Source of the DNA: Pedobacter rhodius
GTDB lineage: Bacteria; Bacteroidota; Bacteroidia; Sphingobacteriales; Sphingobacteriaceae
Assembly: GCF_027213645.1 (NCBI RefSeq)
Contig: NZ_JAPWGL010000003.1
Location: 310,001-374,000, forward strand
Direction: 5' to 3'
Length of the DNA stretch: 64,000 nt
Shown here: positions 9,121 through 18,603 of the stretch, in pieces
How positions within the stretch are numbered: position 1 is the stretch's first letter
Layout of the letters: every line of letters starts with the position of its first letter
Position numbers and translations under genes: made by a program
The notes under the pieces: model-generated
Databases searched by the model: none
What the model saw: only the letters and a program-made list of their open reading frames with translations
Told to the model about the DNA's origin: nothing

Positions 9121-9369
9121 TCAGGATAAGATAAAAAACACGACTTTTTTTGTCAATAATCTTAACTTTATTAACAAAAGTTGAAATATTTATATCAAAA
9201 GTTTAATTGCTGTACCCTGAAAACAAAACAATTCTCGCTTAAAATTGATTTAGGTAAATGCAGTATCTATTTTCAAAATAAATGTATAATTTACAATCAT
9301 CAATTATTTCTGAAAATTGAATTATAGGTTATCCCAAACCCCTGATAAATAAAAAGGACAAAATATTAC

Positions 9370-11985
9370 ATGAAGATATCAAACATACAAGTGCTACGAG
9401 GGCCAAATATCTGGTCGATAAACCGCAAAAAATTAATCCAAATGCGCCTCGATTTAGAGGAATTGGAACAAAGGCCAACAAATACAATTGAAGGATTTAG
9501 TGAACGGATAGAAAAACTTTTGCCAAGCATGTTCAGCCATCGTTGCTCTAAAGGTGTAGAAGGCGGCTTTTTTACCAGGGTAAAAGAAGGTACCTGGATG
9601 GGGCATGTTATTGAGCATATTGCACTGGAAATTCAAACCATTGCAGGTATGGAAACCGGTTTTGGCAGAACACGCCAAACTAAAACCGAAGGCATATATA
9701 ATGTGGTTTTCAGTTACCTGGAGGAAAAAGTTGGCGTTTATGCCGCAGAAGCTTCGGTAAAAATTGCACAGGCTTTAATTGATAATGTTGAATATGACCT
9801 GGATCACGATATCCGCCGGATGAAGGAAATTCGCGAACTGGAAGCCTTAGGTCCGAGCACCGGCTCCATTGTTCAGGAAGCGGTTAGCAGAAGTATTCCA
9901 TGGATCAGGTTAAATAAAAGTTCCCTGGTGCAATTGGGTTATGGTAAAAACCAGGTTCGTTTCAGGGCAACCATGACCGAAAAAACCAGCAGCATTGCCG
10001 TAGATATCGCAAGTAATAAGGAAGAAACAAAGCGTTTATTAACTGAAGCTGCCATTCCTGTCGCATCTGGCGTGACCATTTCAAATCCTGATGATGTGGA
10101 AGCATCTGTTAAAAAGGTAGGTTTCCCATTGGTTTTTAAACCTTTAGATGGTAATCACGGTAAGGGTGCGACCATTAATGTGAAAACGCTGGAGGCTGCG
10201 AAAGCAGCTTTCGACTATGCTAAAACCTATTCCCGCAGGGTTATTATAGAAAAATTTATTACCGGATATGATTTTCGTGTACTGGTTATTGATCATAAAG
10301 TTGTTGCAGCTGCACAACGTGATCCGGCGCATGTAAAGGGCAACGGTATCCATACCATACAGGAATTAATTGACAAGGAAAACGAAGATCCGCGCCGCGG
10401 TTATGGACATGAAAATGTGCTGACAGAAATTGCGGTTGATAGGGATACACTGGATTTACTTGCCAAAAAGGAATACACTTTAGAAACCATTCCGGAGAAA
10501 GGTGAGGTTGTTTACCTGAAATCTACGGCCAATTTAAGTACCGGCGGAACATCTATTGATGTAACCGATATCGTTCATCCGCAAAATATTTTCATTTGCG
10601 AAAGGATTTCCAGGGTAATAGGATTGGATATTTGCGGTATTGATATTATGGCGCAAAACCTAACACAACCCCTAACTGAAAATGGTGGTGTTGTTTTAGA
10701 AGTAAATGCTGCACCAGGATTCAGAATGCACCTGGCACCTAGCGAAGGCTTACCCAGAAACGTAGCTGCATCGGTAATTGACATGCTTTATCCGCCGGGA
10801 AAATTATCGCAGATTCCGATTATTGCGGTAACAGGTACCAATGGAAAAACAACCACAACCCGGTTAATTGCACATATTATTCGTAGCAATGGTAAACGAG
10901 TTGGTTATACCACATCTGATGGCGTTTATGTACACAACACCATGTTGATGAAAGGTGACACCACAGGCCCGGTTAGTGCAGAATTTATATTGAAAGACCC
11001 GACAGTCGAATTTGCTGTTTTAGAAACTGCCCGCGGCGGTATTTTAAGAGCGGGTTTAGGCTTTAATCAATGTGATATCGGCGTGGTAACAAATATTCAG
11101 GAAGATCACTTGGGTATTTCTGATATTCATAACCTGGATGATTTAACCAGGGTAAAAGCAGTAGTTGTTGGCGCTGTTCGACGTAAAGGCTGGGCCGTTT
11201 TAAATGCCGACAATGGTTACTGTGTTAAAATTGCCAGGGATGCCCGTTGTAATGTAGCGTACTTTAGTATGGATGAAAATAATCCGGTTATTAAAGAACA
11301 TTGCCGGAAAGGTGGTATTGCAGCGATTTATGAAAATGGTTACATTACCATAAAAACCGGTGACTGGAAATTAAGGGTTGATAAGGCTACGCACATTCCT
11401 TTAACCTTTGGTGGTTCGGTAAACTTTATGATTCAAAACGTGCTTGCAGCAACACTTGCAGCCTACTTATGGGGTTATAAAACCGATGATATTCGTTTAT
11501 CGCTTGAAACTTTTATCCCATCGGCCGCACATACGCCTGGTAGAATGAATGTTTTCAGGTTCAAGGATTTTAAAGTACTGGTTGATTTTGCACACAATCC
11601 GGATGGCTTTAATGGCGTTAAGGCTTACCTGCAAAGTGTAGAATCAACAGAACATGTGGGCATAATTTCAGGAACCGGCGACAGGCGAGACGAAGATATT
11701 ATCGAAACGGCCCGTATTGCAGCACAAATGTTTGATAAAATTTACATTTGCCAGGAAAAATACCTGCGTGGGCGAACACAGGATGAATTAATTGATTTAT
11801 TGGTGAAAGGCATTAAAGAAGTTGATCCCAACAAAGAAATTATCATTAATAATAAGAGTACAGAGTGTTTACAAATTGCAATTGACAATGCTAAAAAAGG
11901 TTCTTACTTAACGATTTTAAGTAACACAATTGATAATACGATTCAACGGGTTACAGAACATTTGGATAAGGAATTGGAGGCTTAA
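9370..11985 (+). CDS. cphA: cyanophycin synthetase
   Basis: CphA polymerises aspartate and arginine into cyanophycin using two ATP-dependent active sites. The 871-residue product has the full three-part layout. An N-terminal domain (about 1-160) contains the conserved WMGHVIEHIALE segment. An ATP-grasp domain (about 210-480) includes KPLDGNHGKGA and EVNAAPGFRMH and adds Asp. A Mur-ligase-like domain (about 485-870) has the P-loop G489-TNGKTTTT, a VLETARGGILR motif and DFAHNPDG, and adds Arg. Nothing is truncated. It is the only plus-strand gene here and diverges from cphB and iaaA, so synthesis and breakdown are encoded back to back. Confidence 0.97.
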   Translation: MKISNIQVLRGPNIWSINRKKLIQMRLDLEELEQRPTNTIEGFSERIEKLLPSMFSHRCSKGVEGGFFTRVKEGTWMGHVIEHIALEIQTIAGMETGFGRTRQTKTEGIYNVVFSYLEEKVGVYAAEASVKIAQALIDNVEYDLDHDIRRMKEIRELEALGPSTGSIVQEAVSRSIPWIRLNKSSLVQLGYGKNQVRFRATMTEKTSSIAVDIASNKEETKRLLTEAAIPVASGVTISNPDDVEASVKKVGFPLVFKPLDGNHGKGATINVKTLEAAKAAFDYAKTYSRRVIIEKFITGYDFRVLVIDHKVVAAAQRDPAHVKGNGIHTIQELIDKENEDPRRGYGHENVLTEIAVDRDTLDLLAKKEYTLETIPEKGEVVYLKSTANLSTGGTSIDVTDIVHPQNIFICERISRVIGLDICGIDIMAQNLTQPLTENGGVVLEVNAAPGFRMHLAPSEGLPRNVAASVIDMLYPPGKLSQIPIIAVTGTNGKTTTTRLIAHIIRSNGKRVGYTTSDGVYVHNTMLMKGDTTGPVSAEFILKDPTVEFAVLETARGGILRAGLGFNQCDIGVVTNIQEDHLGISDIHNLDDLTRVKAVVVGAVRRKGWAVLNADNGYCVKIARDARCNVAYFSMDENNPVIKEHCRKGGIAAIYENGYITIKTGDWKLRVDKATHIPLTFGGSVNFMIQNVLAATLAAYLWGYKTDDIRLSLETFIPSAAHTPGRMNVFRFKDFKVLVDFAHNPDGFNGVKAYLQSVESTEHVGIISGTGDRRDEDIIETARIAAQMFDKIYICQEKYLRGRTQDELIDLLVKGIKEVDPNKEIIINNKSTECLQIAIDNAKKGSYLTILSNTIDNTIQRVTEHLDKELEA

Positions 11986-12090
11986 GGTCGTCATTGCGAG
12001 GAGGCTTTTTCAGCCGAGGAAGCAATCTTACAACGATCGCTACTAGCCTTCGCATTAGGATTGCTTCGTTCCTCGCAATGACGAACGACC
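11986..12090. repeat. palindromic REP-like element
   Basis: Starting 1 nt after the cphA stop, a 105-bp imperfect inverted repeat has outer arms GGTCGT...CATTGCGAGGA and TCCTCGCAATG...ACGACC, and inner arms GAAGCAATC and GATTGCTTC. It has no ORF. Sequences of this form are frequent intergenic repeats in Bacteroidota genomes; copy number here cannot be judged from one window. Confidence 0.65.
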
Positions 12091-12100
12091 GTAATAAAAA

Positions 12101-12132
12101 AACCTCCTCCGATTAATCAATCGAAGGAGGTT
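12101..12132. terminator. intrinsic terminator between cphA and the PA2169-type gene
   Basis: A 14-bp stem (AACCTCCTCCGATT with AATCGAAGGAGGTT) has a 4-nt loop, an A7 run on the left and a T run on the right. The single imperfect pair is C/A on the plus strand but G-U on the minus strand, so the hairpin is strongest for the minus-strand gene. It may serve both convergent genes. Confidence 0.8.
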
Positions 12133-12154
12133 TTCCGTTTTATATTTCACTCAC

Positions 12155-12610
12155 TTATGCCTGAGCGTCGCGTAATCTTTTAATTTCATCATGCGACTGT
12201 CTTAAAGATGCTTTCTGATCAGAAATTAATGACCTGATGTTTGAAGGTAAATCCTCTTCTTCTAAAGCCAATTTATAAGCATTCTGAGCAGCATCTTCGC
12301 CAAACTCACAATTGTTTAAAACAGTTTGACGGTCGTGACCTGTAAATAAAGCTTTAACGTCCATCCATCCTCGGTAAATTTTACCTGATGTTGTTGTACC
12401 GGTTTCTATATCTTCTCCTAAAGCAGAAATTTCTGTAGCTAATGCTAATTTATATTTCTGACTTTCTTCAATCATATTTAAGAATAAAGATTTTAAATCT
12501 TCATCGCCATCTTTTAATTCTTTGCGTGCTTTTTCATAACCCTCAATACGGTCATTATTAATTTGAACAAGGTCGTTTAAAACTTCTGTTGTTACTGTTG
12601 TCGTTTTCAT
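12155..12610 (-). CDS. PA2169 family four-helix-bundle protein (DUF2383-like)
   Basis: This 151-residue, wholly soluble and helical protein resembles the PA2169/DUF2383 family, a ferritin-like four-helix fold often made under stress or starvation. Supporting segments are LNDLVQINNDRIEGYEKA near the N-terminus, LFLNMIEESQKYK in helix 2, GRIY-like KIYRGWMDVKALF in the middle and CEFGEDAAQNAYKLAL in helix 3. Start choice: an upstream ATG at 12667 would add 19 residues with no family likeness. ATG 12610 (MKTTTVTTEVLN) gives the normal length. The biochemical role is not known. Confidence 0.82.
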   Translation of the reverse strand: MKTTTVTTEVLNDLVQINNDRIEGYEKARKELKDGDEDLKSLFLNMIEESQKYKLALATEISALGEDIETGTTTSGKIYRGWMDVKALFTGHDRQTVLNNCEFGEDAAQNAYKLALEEEDLPSNIRSLISDQKASLRQSHDEIKRLRDAQA

Positions 12611-12906
12611 GTTTTTTATAGATTTATGTACTATTTCAACATGATCTAAACAGAAAAGGTTTGTCATTTTTATAAAAATTCTATTCCTATAAGCTATAGC
12701 AGTTAATTGTTTATATTCTTATGGATAAGTATTGCAGGTAATCGAATCTCCCGTTTAAATACCGATCAAGCTTAACGTACATTAATGTGAATACACGACG
12801 CCGAAGAAATATGTTTTGCCTCCGCCGGCCGCTTACTTATTAGTGCTTAAAAGCCTCAAAAAATATTCTGAGCAAACATTAAATTTCATAAAATGTTATA
12901 AAAATC

Positions 12907-13605
12907 ATGAACATTTTAATTCAGAATCCTCCTGATGGCGGTACGGTTTACACAGAAACAAACCTCAGTCAATTATTCCCCGAACCGTTAAATACGATTA
13001 CGAGTTGTTTTTTCCTGGGTATTGCGGTATACTGGACTTTTAAACTTTGGGGAAATTTTAAACAGCATACTTTTTTAACCATCGCATTAATTTTATTATA
13101 TGTAGGTGGCATTGGTGGAACAACCTATCATGGTTTAAGGCGCTGGCCTGTTTTTATTATGATGGACTGGATACCGATAATGTTGCTTTGTCTGGCTGCA
13201 GGAACTTACTTTCTGGCTAAAATTACGAAATGGTATTTCGCGGCCCTTATTGTCCTGATTTATGCTTTTTTCCAGTTCTTTTTACGAAAACAATTTACTG
13301 GCGGTGATTTTCAGATATTTATCAATATCAACTATGCGTTTATGGCTGCTTTAGTTCTATTTCCTGTTTTTGGATACCTGTTTAAAACCGAATGGCGAAA
13401 TGGAAAATGGGTCGGCTTTGCATTAATAGCTTTTATATTTGCTTTAACCTTTCGTATTACTGATAAATGGGAAATATTAAGTACAGGCACGCATTTCTTA
13501 TGGCACACATTCGGAGCGGTTGCTTCCTTTTGTATGCTTAAATACATTTACCTCGTTAACGAAAATGTTAAACCACTAACTAATGGCCGGTTTAAGGCAG
13601 CTTAG
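12907..13605 (+). CDS. seven-helix membrane protein, CREST/ceramidase-like
   Basis: The 232-residue product has about seven transmembrane helices. Conserved polar residues sit where the CREST superfamily (alkaline ceramidase, PAQR, Per1) keeps its metal site. There is a histidine in TTYHGLRRWP, an aspartate in MMDWIP, and a late histidine in THFLWHTFGA close to the last helix. That superfamily comprises membrane metal-dependent hydrolases of lipids. The match is by motif pattern only, so the substrate is not assigned. Its 3' end overlaps the convergent ThuA-like gene by 14 nt. Confidence 0.6.
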   Translation: MNILIQNPPDGGTVYTETNLSQLFPEPLNTITSCFFLGIAVYWTFKLWGNFKQHTFLTIALILLYVGGIGGTTYHGLRRWPVFIMMDWIPIMLLCLAAGTYFLAKITKWYFAALIVLIYAFFQFFLRKQFTGGDFQIFININYAFMAALVLFPVFGYLFKTEWRNGKWVGFALIAFIFALTFRITDKWEILSTGTHFLWHTFGAVASFCMLKYIYLVNENVKPLTNGRFKAA

Positions 13606-14362
13606 TATGGGCTTTTGAATAGTCGAGTTTTTTCTGTCCGCCAATTGCGTATTCAATTCCACCATACAGATGCTTTAGAAACTGCTCCTCGTTCCAGGTT
13701 TCATCCGTATGCCCCATTGAAGTATAAAAAGATCTTCCCCCGTCGAAATTGTGGTACCAGCTGAAAGGATGAAAATTGCCGTTCTTACCACCTTTATACG
13801 AAGATTCATCGAGTGTAATAAGCACCTTAATATCGGGATTAATGTCTTTGAAATTATATAATTCATCTCTGTGCATCCAAACAGAATCTGTCATGAATTT
13901 GGTTGATGGATGTTTCTTGTCTTTTATGATGAATCGGGCATTTTGTTGTTCTGGGTGACTTAAAAAATAAGCACCGGCAAGTTTTCCATACCATGGCCAA
14001 CCGTATTCAGTATCTGTTGCTGCATGAATACCTACATAACCACCCCCGGCCTGAATATATCTTTCGAATGCGGCCTGCTGTGCATCACTCAGAACGTCTC
14101 CGGTTGTACTTAAAAAAATAACTGCCGAGTAATTCTTAAGATTGGCTTCTGTAAATAATGCTGCATTTTCAGTCGTGTCAACTAAAAAATGATGTGCTAA
14201 GCCTAATTTTTGGATAGCTGTTTTTCCGGCTTCTATAGATGCATGTCGGTAGCCTTTCGTTTTAGAGAAAACTAAAACCCTGGGACTCTTTTTTCCAGAA
14301 ACAAAACCTTGAAATAAAATTATAGCCGCAAGTAGCAGACAAATAGAAAATAGCTTTTTCAT
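13592..14362 (-). CDS. ThuA-like domain protein, exported
   Basis: This 256-residue protein has a signal peptide (MKKLFSICLLLAAIILFQGFVSG) and one ThuA-like domain, a glutamine-amidotransferase-like fold. ThuA was named for trehalose utilisation in rhizobia and the domain is widespread in Bacteroidota sugar-related proteins. Typical segments are VLVFSKTKGYRHASI at the start, VIFLSTTGD, the GGGYVGIHAATDTEYGWPWYGKLAGA block, MHRDELYNF and FYTSMGHTDETWN near the end. It lacks fused cytochrome or sugar-binding domains. The next upstream gene on this strand is the phosphatase at 14406, 43 nt away. The enzymatic activity, if any, is unknown. Confidence 0.88.
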   Translation of the reverse strand: MKKLFSICLLLAAIILFQGFVSGKKSPRVLVFSKTKGYRHASIEAGKTAIQKLGLAHHFLVDTTENAALFTEANLKNYSAVIFLSTTGDVLSDAQQAAFERYIQAGGGYVGIHAATDTEYGWPWYGKLAGAYFLSHPEQQNARFIIKDKKHPSTKFMTDSVWMHRDELYNFKDINPDIKVLITLDESSYKGGKNGNFHPFSWYHNFDGGRSFYTSMGHTDETWNEEQFLKHLYGGIEYAIGGQKKLDYSKAHTKLP

Positions 14363-14405
14363 AACAGATGGTTAGCGTGTGTTTTTTCTTTAATTTAGTT
14401 CTAAA

Positions 14406-14840
14406 TTAAGAAAGTTGTTTGATAATTGCCTTACATCTTTCTTCAACCTGTTTACAAACCGGGCTGAAAAGGGCATTATCCCAATAAGGGTCTGTAACTT
14501 CATCGTTATCCAGGAATAATTTAACTTTTTTACGCTCTTCTTCGGTTTTAGCCAGGCTTTGAACATCTTTCAGATTATTCCTGTCCATCACAAAAATCAA
14601 ATCATATTTAGCAAACATGGAATGGTCGAACTGCTGAGCGCGTTGAGTGCTAATATCATATCCACTTGCTTTCGCTGCGGCAATACTTCTATAATCCGGT
14701 GCTTTTCCAACATGCCAGTTTCCTGTTCCTGCAGATGCAATTTCCCAGTTTAGATTTTTTTCGTCAGATAAATGACGCATAATCCCTTCCGCTAAAGGCG
14801 AACGGCAAATATTGCCCAAGCAAACCATTAAAATTTTCAA
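14406..14840 (-). CDS. low-molecular-weight protein-tyrosine phosphatase
   Basis: This 144-residue cytosolic phosphatase dephosphorylates phosphotyrosine, in bacteria often on polysaccharide-export kinases. The P-loop is C7-LGNIC-R13-S at the N-terminus (CX5R), and the general-acid aspartate lies in the VTDPYWD motif near the C-terminus. Length and motif order are standard. No tyrosine kinase or capsule genes are nearby. It starts 2 nt after the stop of the upstream lipocalin-like lipoprotein gene, so the two are almost certainly co-transcribed and possibly translationally coupled. Confidence 0.93.
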   Translation of the reverse strand: MKILMVCLGNICRSPLAEGIMRHLSDEKNLNWEIASAGTGNWHVGKAPDYRSIAAAKASGYDISTQRAQQFDHSMFAKYDLIFVMDRNNLKDVQSLAKTEEERKKVKLFLDNDEVTDPYWDNALFSPVCKQVEERCKAIIKQLS

Positions 14841-14842
14841 AA

Positions 14843-15271
14843 TTATTTAGATTGGGCTTTATAGACATAAACATAAGTGTAAACAATTCCTCCAATAGGT
14901 TTTGTTGTTATCGTTTGTGTTAGTTTATTATCTTTTAATATCATTGGAAAATTTTCGCTCCCGGATAATATAATCTGGTCTCCGTTTCTTTTCCAGGTTT
15001 TAATATCAGTAGTCGCTATCATATCGCAAAGGGCGCCATTAGAACCTGAAGTAAAAGTCCCGTTAGCAGAAAATGAAATCATCATATTTGCAATGCAGCT
15101 ACCGCCACCCATTAATTCGATATAATTAGTATTTGTTTTGTTGCCAATCGTTAAAGCAGGTGTAACTGTTGCAGATTCTATTTTCCAGTTTTTACTGGTA
15201 AGCGTCTTATCTGCATCTTTTTTACAGCCTAAAACTGTACAAAACGCTAAAATGACTAATATTTTTTTCAT
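14843..15271 (-). CDS. lipocalin-like lipoprotein
   Basis: This 142-residue protein starts with a lipoprotein signal (VLGC lipobox, Cys16) followed by KKDADKTLTSKNWKIES. It then shows alternating beta-strand segments with WKIESATV, FSANGTFTSGS and WKRNGDQIILSG, a pattern common to lipocalin-like/DUF4923-type Bacteroidota lipoproteins. Two internal cysteines (about 55 and 80) could form a disulfide. It precedes the tyrosine phosphatase by 2 nt. The ligand and role are not known. Confidence 0.65.
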   Translation of the reverse strand: MKKILVILAFCTVLGCKKDADKTLTSKNWKIESATVTPALTIGNKTNTNYIELMGGGSCIANMMISFSANGTFTSGSNGALCDMIATTDIKTWKRNGDQIILSGSENFPMILKDNKLTQTITTKPIGGIVYTYVYVYKAQSK

Positions 15272-15349
15272 GAGGTTTGGGCTTTAATTACTAAACGTAA
15301 CCTTGTTAATTTTCGCTACACTAAATAATAAAAAGAGGTAATTATAACT

Positions 15350-16156
15350 TTAACCATAAATATCATTCAACATTTTCGCCAGGCGAACACCACCTTTTAA
15401 CAATTGCTGATTCAGCGTATCTACCCATTCAAAATTATACCGATAGCCTAATTTTGAATCGGGTTTAGTGTTGTCATAAATTTTACCGCAAACCAGATAA
15501 GATTCGTAAATACAATCTTTTAAGCTTGTATTTCTCCAATTGTATAACTGAACAGCTGATGGATGATTAATTGCTTTGGAAAACTCTGTATAACTTAATT
15601 GCTGATATTCGATTAGCTGCTCATCCCAAACGCGGTGTAAATTAGATTTTTCATTAAACCATAGTACAGAAACCTTATTACCGCCTAAATCTTCCTTGTG
15701 TGCTACATGCATGGGCTGGCATAAATCGCCCGCCATATGTACAAGCATACGAAGCGCTAATTTCTTTTCTTCAACTGTACTGCCCGATTTCTTTAAAACA
15801 GCGGTTAAATCTATAATTTTGTTATAAAGATTTGGCGCTTTTTCACTTTCCAGAATATTGTAAACACCTTGTTTATCTAAACCGCCAGGGAGATTTACAA
15901 AGTGCCAGTTGTACATGTAATTATAGGCAGAATCCGATTTTATAAAATCGCCCCAGTTTGCCGACATGGCTAAGCTTTCGGTACCCAAAATAGACTGAAT
16001 TGCTTTTCGGGCTTTTGCATTTAAATAGCTGTCTGCGATTTCGCCTACTACGCGATGGCCAATCATTCCCCAGGCATTTACCTGCATTGGCAACTGGCTT
16101 AATAAGCTAATTACTGCAATAATGGCAAGTTTCTTTTTTATTGATTCAAATATCAT
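15350..16156 (-). CDS. S1/P1 family nuclease, exported
   Basis: This is a zinc-dependent nuclease of the S1/P1 (phospholipase C-like) family that degrades single-stranded nucleic acids outside the cytoplasm. After a signal peptide ending VNA the mature chain begins WGMIGHRVV. In this family the N-terminal tryptophan and the nearby histidine bind zinc. Further ligand motifs are NWGDFI, YNWHFVNLP, LVHMAGDLCQPMHVAHKEDLGGN and NLHRVWD. The start at ATG 16156 leaves a 1-nt gap after the upstream lipoprotein stop. An earlier ATG at 16177 would overlap it. Co-transcription with the upstream gene is likely. Confidence 0.9.
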   Translation of the reverse strand: MIFESIKKKLAIIAVISLLSQLPMQVNAWGMIGHRVVGEIADSYLNAKARKAIQSILGTESLAMSANWGDFIKSDSAYNYMYNWHFVNLPGGLDKQGVYNILESEKAPNLYNKIIDLTAVLKKSGSTVEEKKLALRMLVHMAGDLCQPMHVAHKEDLGGNKVSVLWFNEKSNLHRVWDEQLIEYQQLSYTEFSKAINHPSAVQLYNWRNTSLKDCIYESYLVCGKIYDNTKPDSKLGYRYNFEWVDTLNQQLLKGGVRLAKMLNDIYG

Positions 16157-16157
16157 A

Positions 16158-16694
16158 TTATAATTCTTTTTGTACACAGGTAACTTTTTCTTTGAGCGAT
16201 AAGGTGATTTCGCGTTGGTCGCTTAAACTTTCCAAAACTAATGTATCAGCAGCTTTTTTCTTAATCAGGAAGTTTTTATCATATCTGCCGATGCGGTAAC
16301 ACCCTGAAATTTTTTGTTTGTAATTGGCATGTGTAAAAGTTGCACCTATAAATAGTGTATCGCCTTTCACTGCGTAAACACCTTTGGCGTATTCTTTCCA
16401 GATGCCTTTATTGTAGCAGGAATCTTCGTAAAAATTTATTTTGCTGTGCGTTACTAAATCTATGTAAACCGAATCGCAGGTAAACTTAAAATGGTGTTGC
16501 GTATAATTACTCAATTTATTACTGAAAGCCACCGAATCTTCATTCCAAACACCCTGCATAAATGCTTCCCCCTTACCCTGAATGTTTGGGCGCGGTGAAC
16601 AGCTGGCCAACAACAAAAGAAAAAATGTGAAGAGCAAAACAGATAAAATTCCTAATCTCGCTAATGGTGTTTTCCCAGGTTTTAAGTTCTGCAT
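16158..16694 (-). CDS. lipoprotein of unknown function
   Basis: This 178-residue product has a hydrophobic signal ending in a lipobox (LLLASC), then CSPRPNIQGKGEAFMQGVWNED. The remainder reads as a beta-rich domain with conserved-looking cysteines in TCDSVYID, EDSCYNKGIW and SGCYRIGRYD. I do not recognise a named family. It sits between a small membrane protein (8 nt upstream) and the S1/P1 nuclease (1 nt downstream), so it belongs to a three-gene transcription unit. Class II fumarase lies further upstream on the same strand but past a hairpin. Confidence 0.6.
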   Translation of the reverse strand: MQNLKPGKTPLARLGILSVLLFTFFLLLLASCSPRPNIQGKGEAFMQGVWNEDSVAFSNKLSNYTQHHFKFTCDSVYIDLVTHSKINFYEDSCYNKGIWKEYAKGVYAVKGDTLFIGATFTHANYKQKISGCYRIGRYDKNFLIKKKAADTLVLESLSDQREITLSLKEKVTCVQKEL

Positions 16695-16702
16695 TTAATG
16701 TC

Positions 16703-17053
16703 TCAATCTTTATTAAAAGAAAATTGATTCCCGATACTATTTTGTTTGGCAATGGTGTTATAAACGAGGATAAAGAACCCCACAGCAAAGGAAATACCTG
16801 AAAAAATGCTTACAATACCGACAATAGGGTAAAGCTGGGTTACTTTTGATGCTGGCATATTATTCCTGCTTATTAAATAAGGAATTAAAATATAAAACAC
16901 GTTAATCAGAAACCCGATACCCGAGCCGATGAGCAGTAAAATGGAATCAGCGCCAACCTTTTTGCTAATGTAGTATATACTTCCTATTAACACGAGCAAA
17001 GGAGAAATGATGGAAACCAGGCTAAAAAGTGTTGCCATTATCGAATTGTTCAT
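16703..17053 (-). CDS. small membrane protein, three helices
   Basis: This 116-residue protein has hydrophobic helices at about residues 8-28, 36-60 and 75-98. The loops are short, with NNMPASKVTQLYP between the second and third helix. I do not recognise a family. It is the first gene of the unit leading into the lipoprotein and the S1/P1 nuclease, with 8 nt to the next start. A hairpin at 17128-17166 separates it from fumC upstream. Confidence 0.55.
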   Translation of the reverse strand: MNNSIMATLFSLVSIISPLLVLIGSIYYISKKVGADSILLLIGSGIGFLINVFYILIPYLISRNNMPASKVTQLYPIVGIVSIFSGISFAVGFFILVYNTIAKQNSIGNQFSFNKD

Positions 17054-17127
17054 ATTCTTATGGATTAAATTATTTTTAAGTTATACAACACCTTAACAAT
17101 CTCAGTGTTTTTTACAAAGGATGTTTA

Positions 17128-17166
17128 AACTTAAGAACCCAAATCTTTGATTAGCGTTCTTAAGTT
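17128..17166 (-). terminator. hairpin after fumC
   Basis: A perfect 11-bp inverted repeat (AACTTAAGAAC / GTTCTTAAGTT) with a 17-nt loop lies 20 nt past the fumC stop. The T run after it on the minus strand is weak, so it may be a partial terminator or an RNA-end stabiliser. Confidence 0.4.
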
Positions 17167-17185
17167 ATACTTAGGAGCCTGTAGC

Positions 17186-18583
17186 TTATTTTAAGCTGCC
17201 AACCATATCTTCCGGACGAACCCATTCATCGAATTGTTCGCTGGTTAATAAGCCTAATTCAACAGCTGCCGCTTTTAAAGTTTTATTTTCTTTATGTGCT
17301 TTTTTCGCAATTTTGGCTGCATTTTCGTAACCCACATGTGGATTTAAAGCGGTAACCAGCATCAACGAATTTTGCAGGTGTTTCTCAATTTCCGGTAAGT
17401 TAGCCGTAATGCCTTCCGCACATTTATCTGTGAAAGAAACACATGCATCGCCAATTAAACGTGCCGACTGCAATACGTTCGCCGCGATTAAAGGCTTAAA
17501 AACGTTTAATTCAAAATGCCCGGACATACCGCCAACAGAAACGGCAACATCATTACCAATAACCTGCGCACAAACCATCGTTAATGCTTCCGGTTGCGTT
17601 GGATTAACTTTTCCCGGCATGATCGAGGAACCTGGTTCATTATCTGGAATAACGATTTCACCAATACCACAACGCGGCCCTGAACTTAACATACGCACAT
17701 CATTCGCAACTTTCATTAAGGCAACCGCAGTACGTTTTAAAGCACCGGAAAGCTCAACCATAGCATCGTGGGCCGCTAAAGCCTCAAACTTATTCGGAGC
17801 GGTTACAAAAGGCAGGCCTGTTAATTCAGCAATTTTTTGTGCGACCAGAACATCATAACCTTTTGGCGTATTTAAACCTGTACCAACAGCAGTACCGCCT
17901 AAAGCTAACTCTGCAACCATAACCAAAGCATTTTTAATTGCCCTAATGCTGTTATCGATTTGCTGCACATAGCCGGAAAATTCCTGTCCCAAAGTTAATG
18001 GTGTTGCATCCATAAAATGTGTACGCCCCGTTTTGGTAATTCCGGAAAATTCTTCTACTTTTTTTGCCAGTGCATTACGCAATTTCTCTAAACCGGGAAT
18101 GGTATTTTCTACCGTTAATTTATAGGCTGCAATATGCATCGCCGTTGGATAAGTATCGTTTGAGGATTGCGATTTATTCACATCATCGTTCGGGTGAAGT
18201 ACTTTTTTATCGTCAGCCAGTGCGCCACCGTTAATGACGTGCGCGCGGTTGGCAATCACTTCATTTCCATTCATATTACTTTGTGTACCAGAACCGGTTT
18301 GCCAAATAACCAATGGAAACTGGTCATCTAAATCACCCGCGATAATTTCATCACAAGCTTTGGAAATTAACTCGGCTTTCTCCGCAGAAAGTACACCTAG
18401 CTCCGTATTTGCTAAAGCAGCTGCTTTTTTCAGGTATCCAAAAGCATGAATAATTTCTTTAGGCATTGAACCTTCAGGTCCGATTTTGAAGTTATTGCGT
18501 GAGCGTTCGGTTTGTGCACCCCAGTATTTGTCGGCAGGCACCTGCACCTCGCCCATGGTATCGTGTTCTATTCTGAAACTCAT
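17186..18583 (-). CDS. fumC: fumarate hydratase, class II
   Basis: Class II fumarase reversibly hydrates fumarate to L-malate in the TCA cycle. The 465-residue chain shows the [10 protein letters not shown] substrate motif, [24 protein letters not shown], and the superfamily signature [11 protein letters not shown] with the catalytic serine at about Ser320. Start choice: an in-frame ATG at 18694 would add 37 unrelated residues. ATG 18583 ([13 protein letters not shown]) gives the normal fumarase N-terminus and lies just downstream of a good promoter at 18604-18632. Neighbours are unrelated to the TCA cycle. Confidence 0.96.
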   Translation of the reverse strand: MSFRIEHDTMGEVQVPADKYWGAQTERSRNNFKIGPEGSMPKEIIHAFGYLKKAAALANTELGVLSAEKAELISKACDEIIAGDLDDQFPLVIWQTGSGTQSNMNGNEVIANRAHVINGGALADDKKVLHPNDDVNKSQSSNDTYPTAMHIAAYKLTVENTIPGLEKLRNALAKKVEEFSGITKTGRTHFMDATPLTLGQEFSGYVQQIDNSIRAIKNALVMVAELALGGTAVGTGLNTPKGYDVLVAQKIAELTGLPFVTAPNKFEALAAHDAMVELSGALKRTAVALMKVANDVRMLSSGPRCGIGEIVIPDNEPGSSIMPGKVNPTQPEALTMVCAQVIGNDVAVSVGGMSGHFELNVFKPLIAANVLQSARLIGDACVSFTDKCAEGITANLPEIEKHLQNSLMLVTALNPHVGYENAAKIAKKAHKENKTLKAAAVELGLLTSEQFDEWVRPEDMVGSLK

Positions 18584-18603
18584 TATATTTTTTTTTGTTG
18601 TCG

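Noticed and set aside
12725..12790. TCGAATCTCCCG segment resembling a tRNA T-arm
   Set aside because: No matching acceptor stem, D-arm or anticodon arm could be folded around it.
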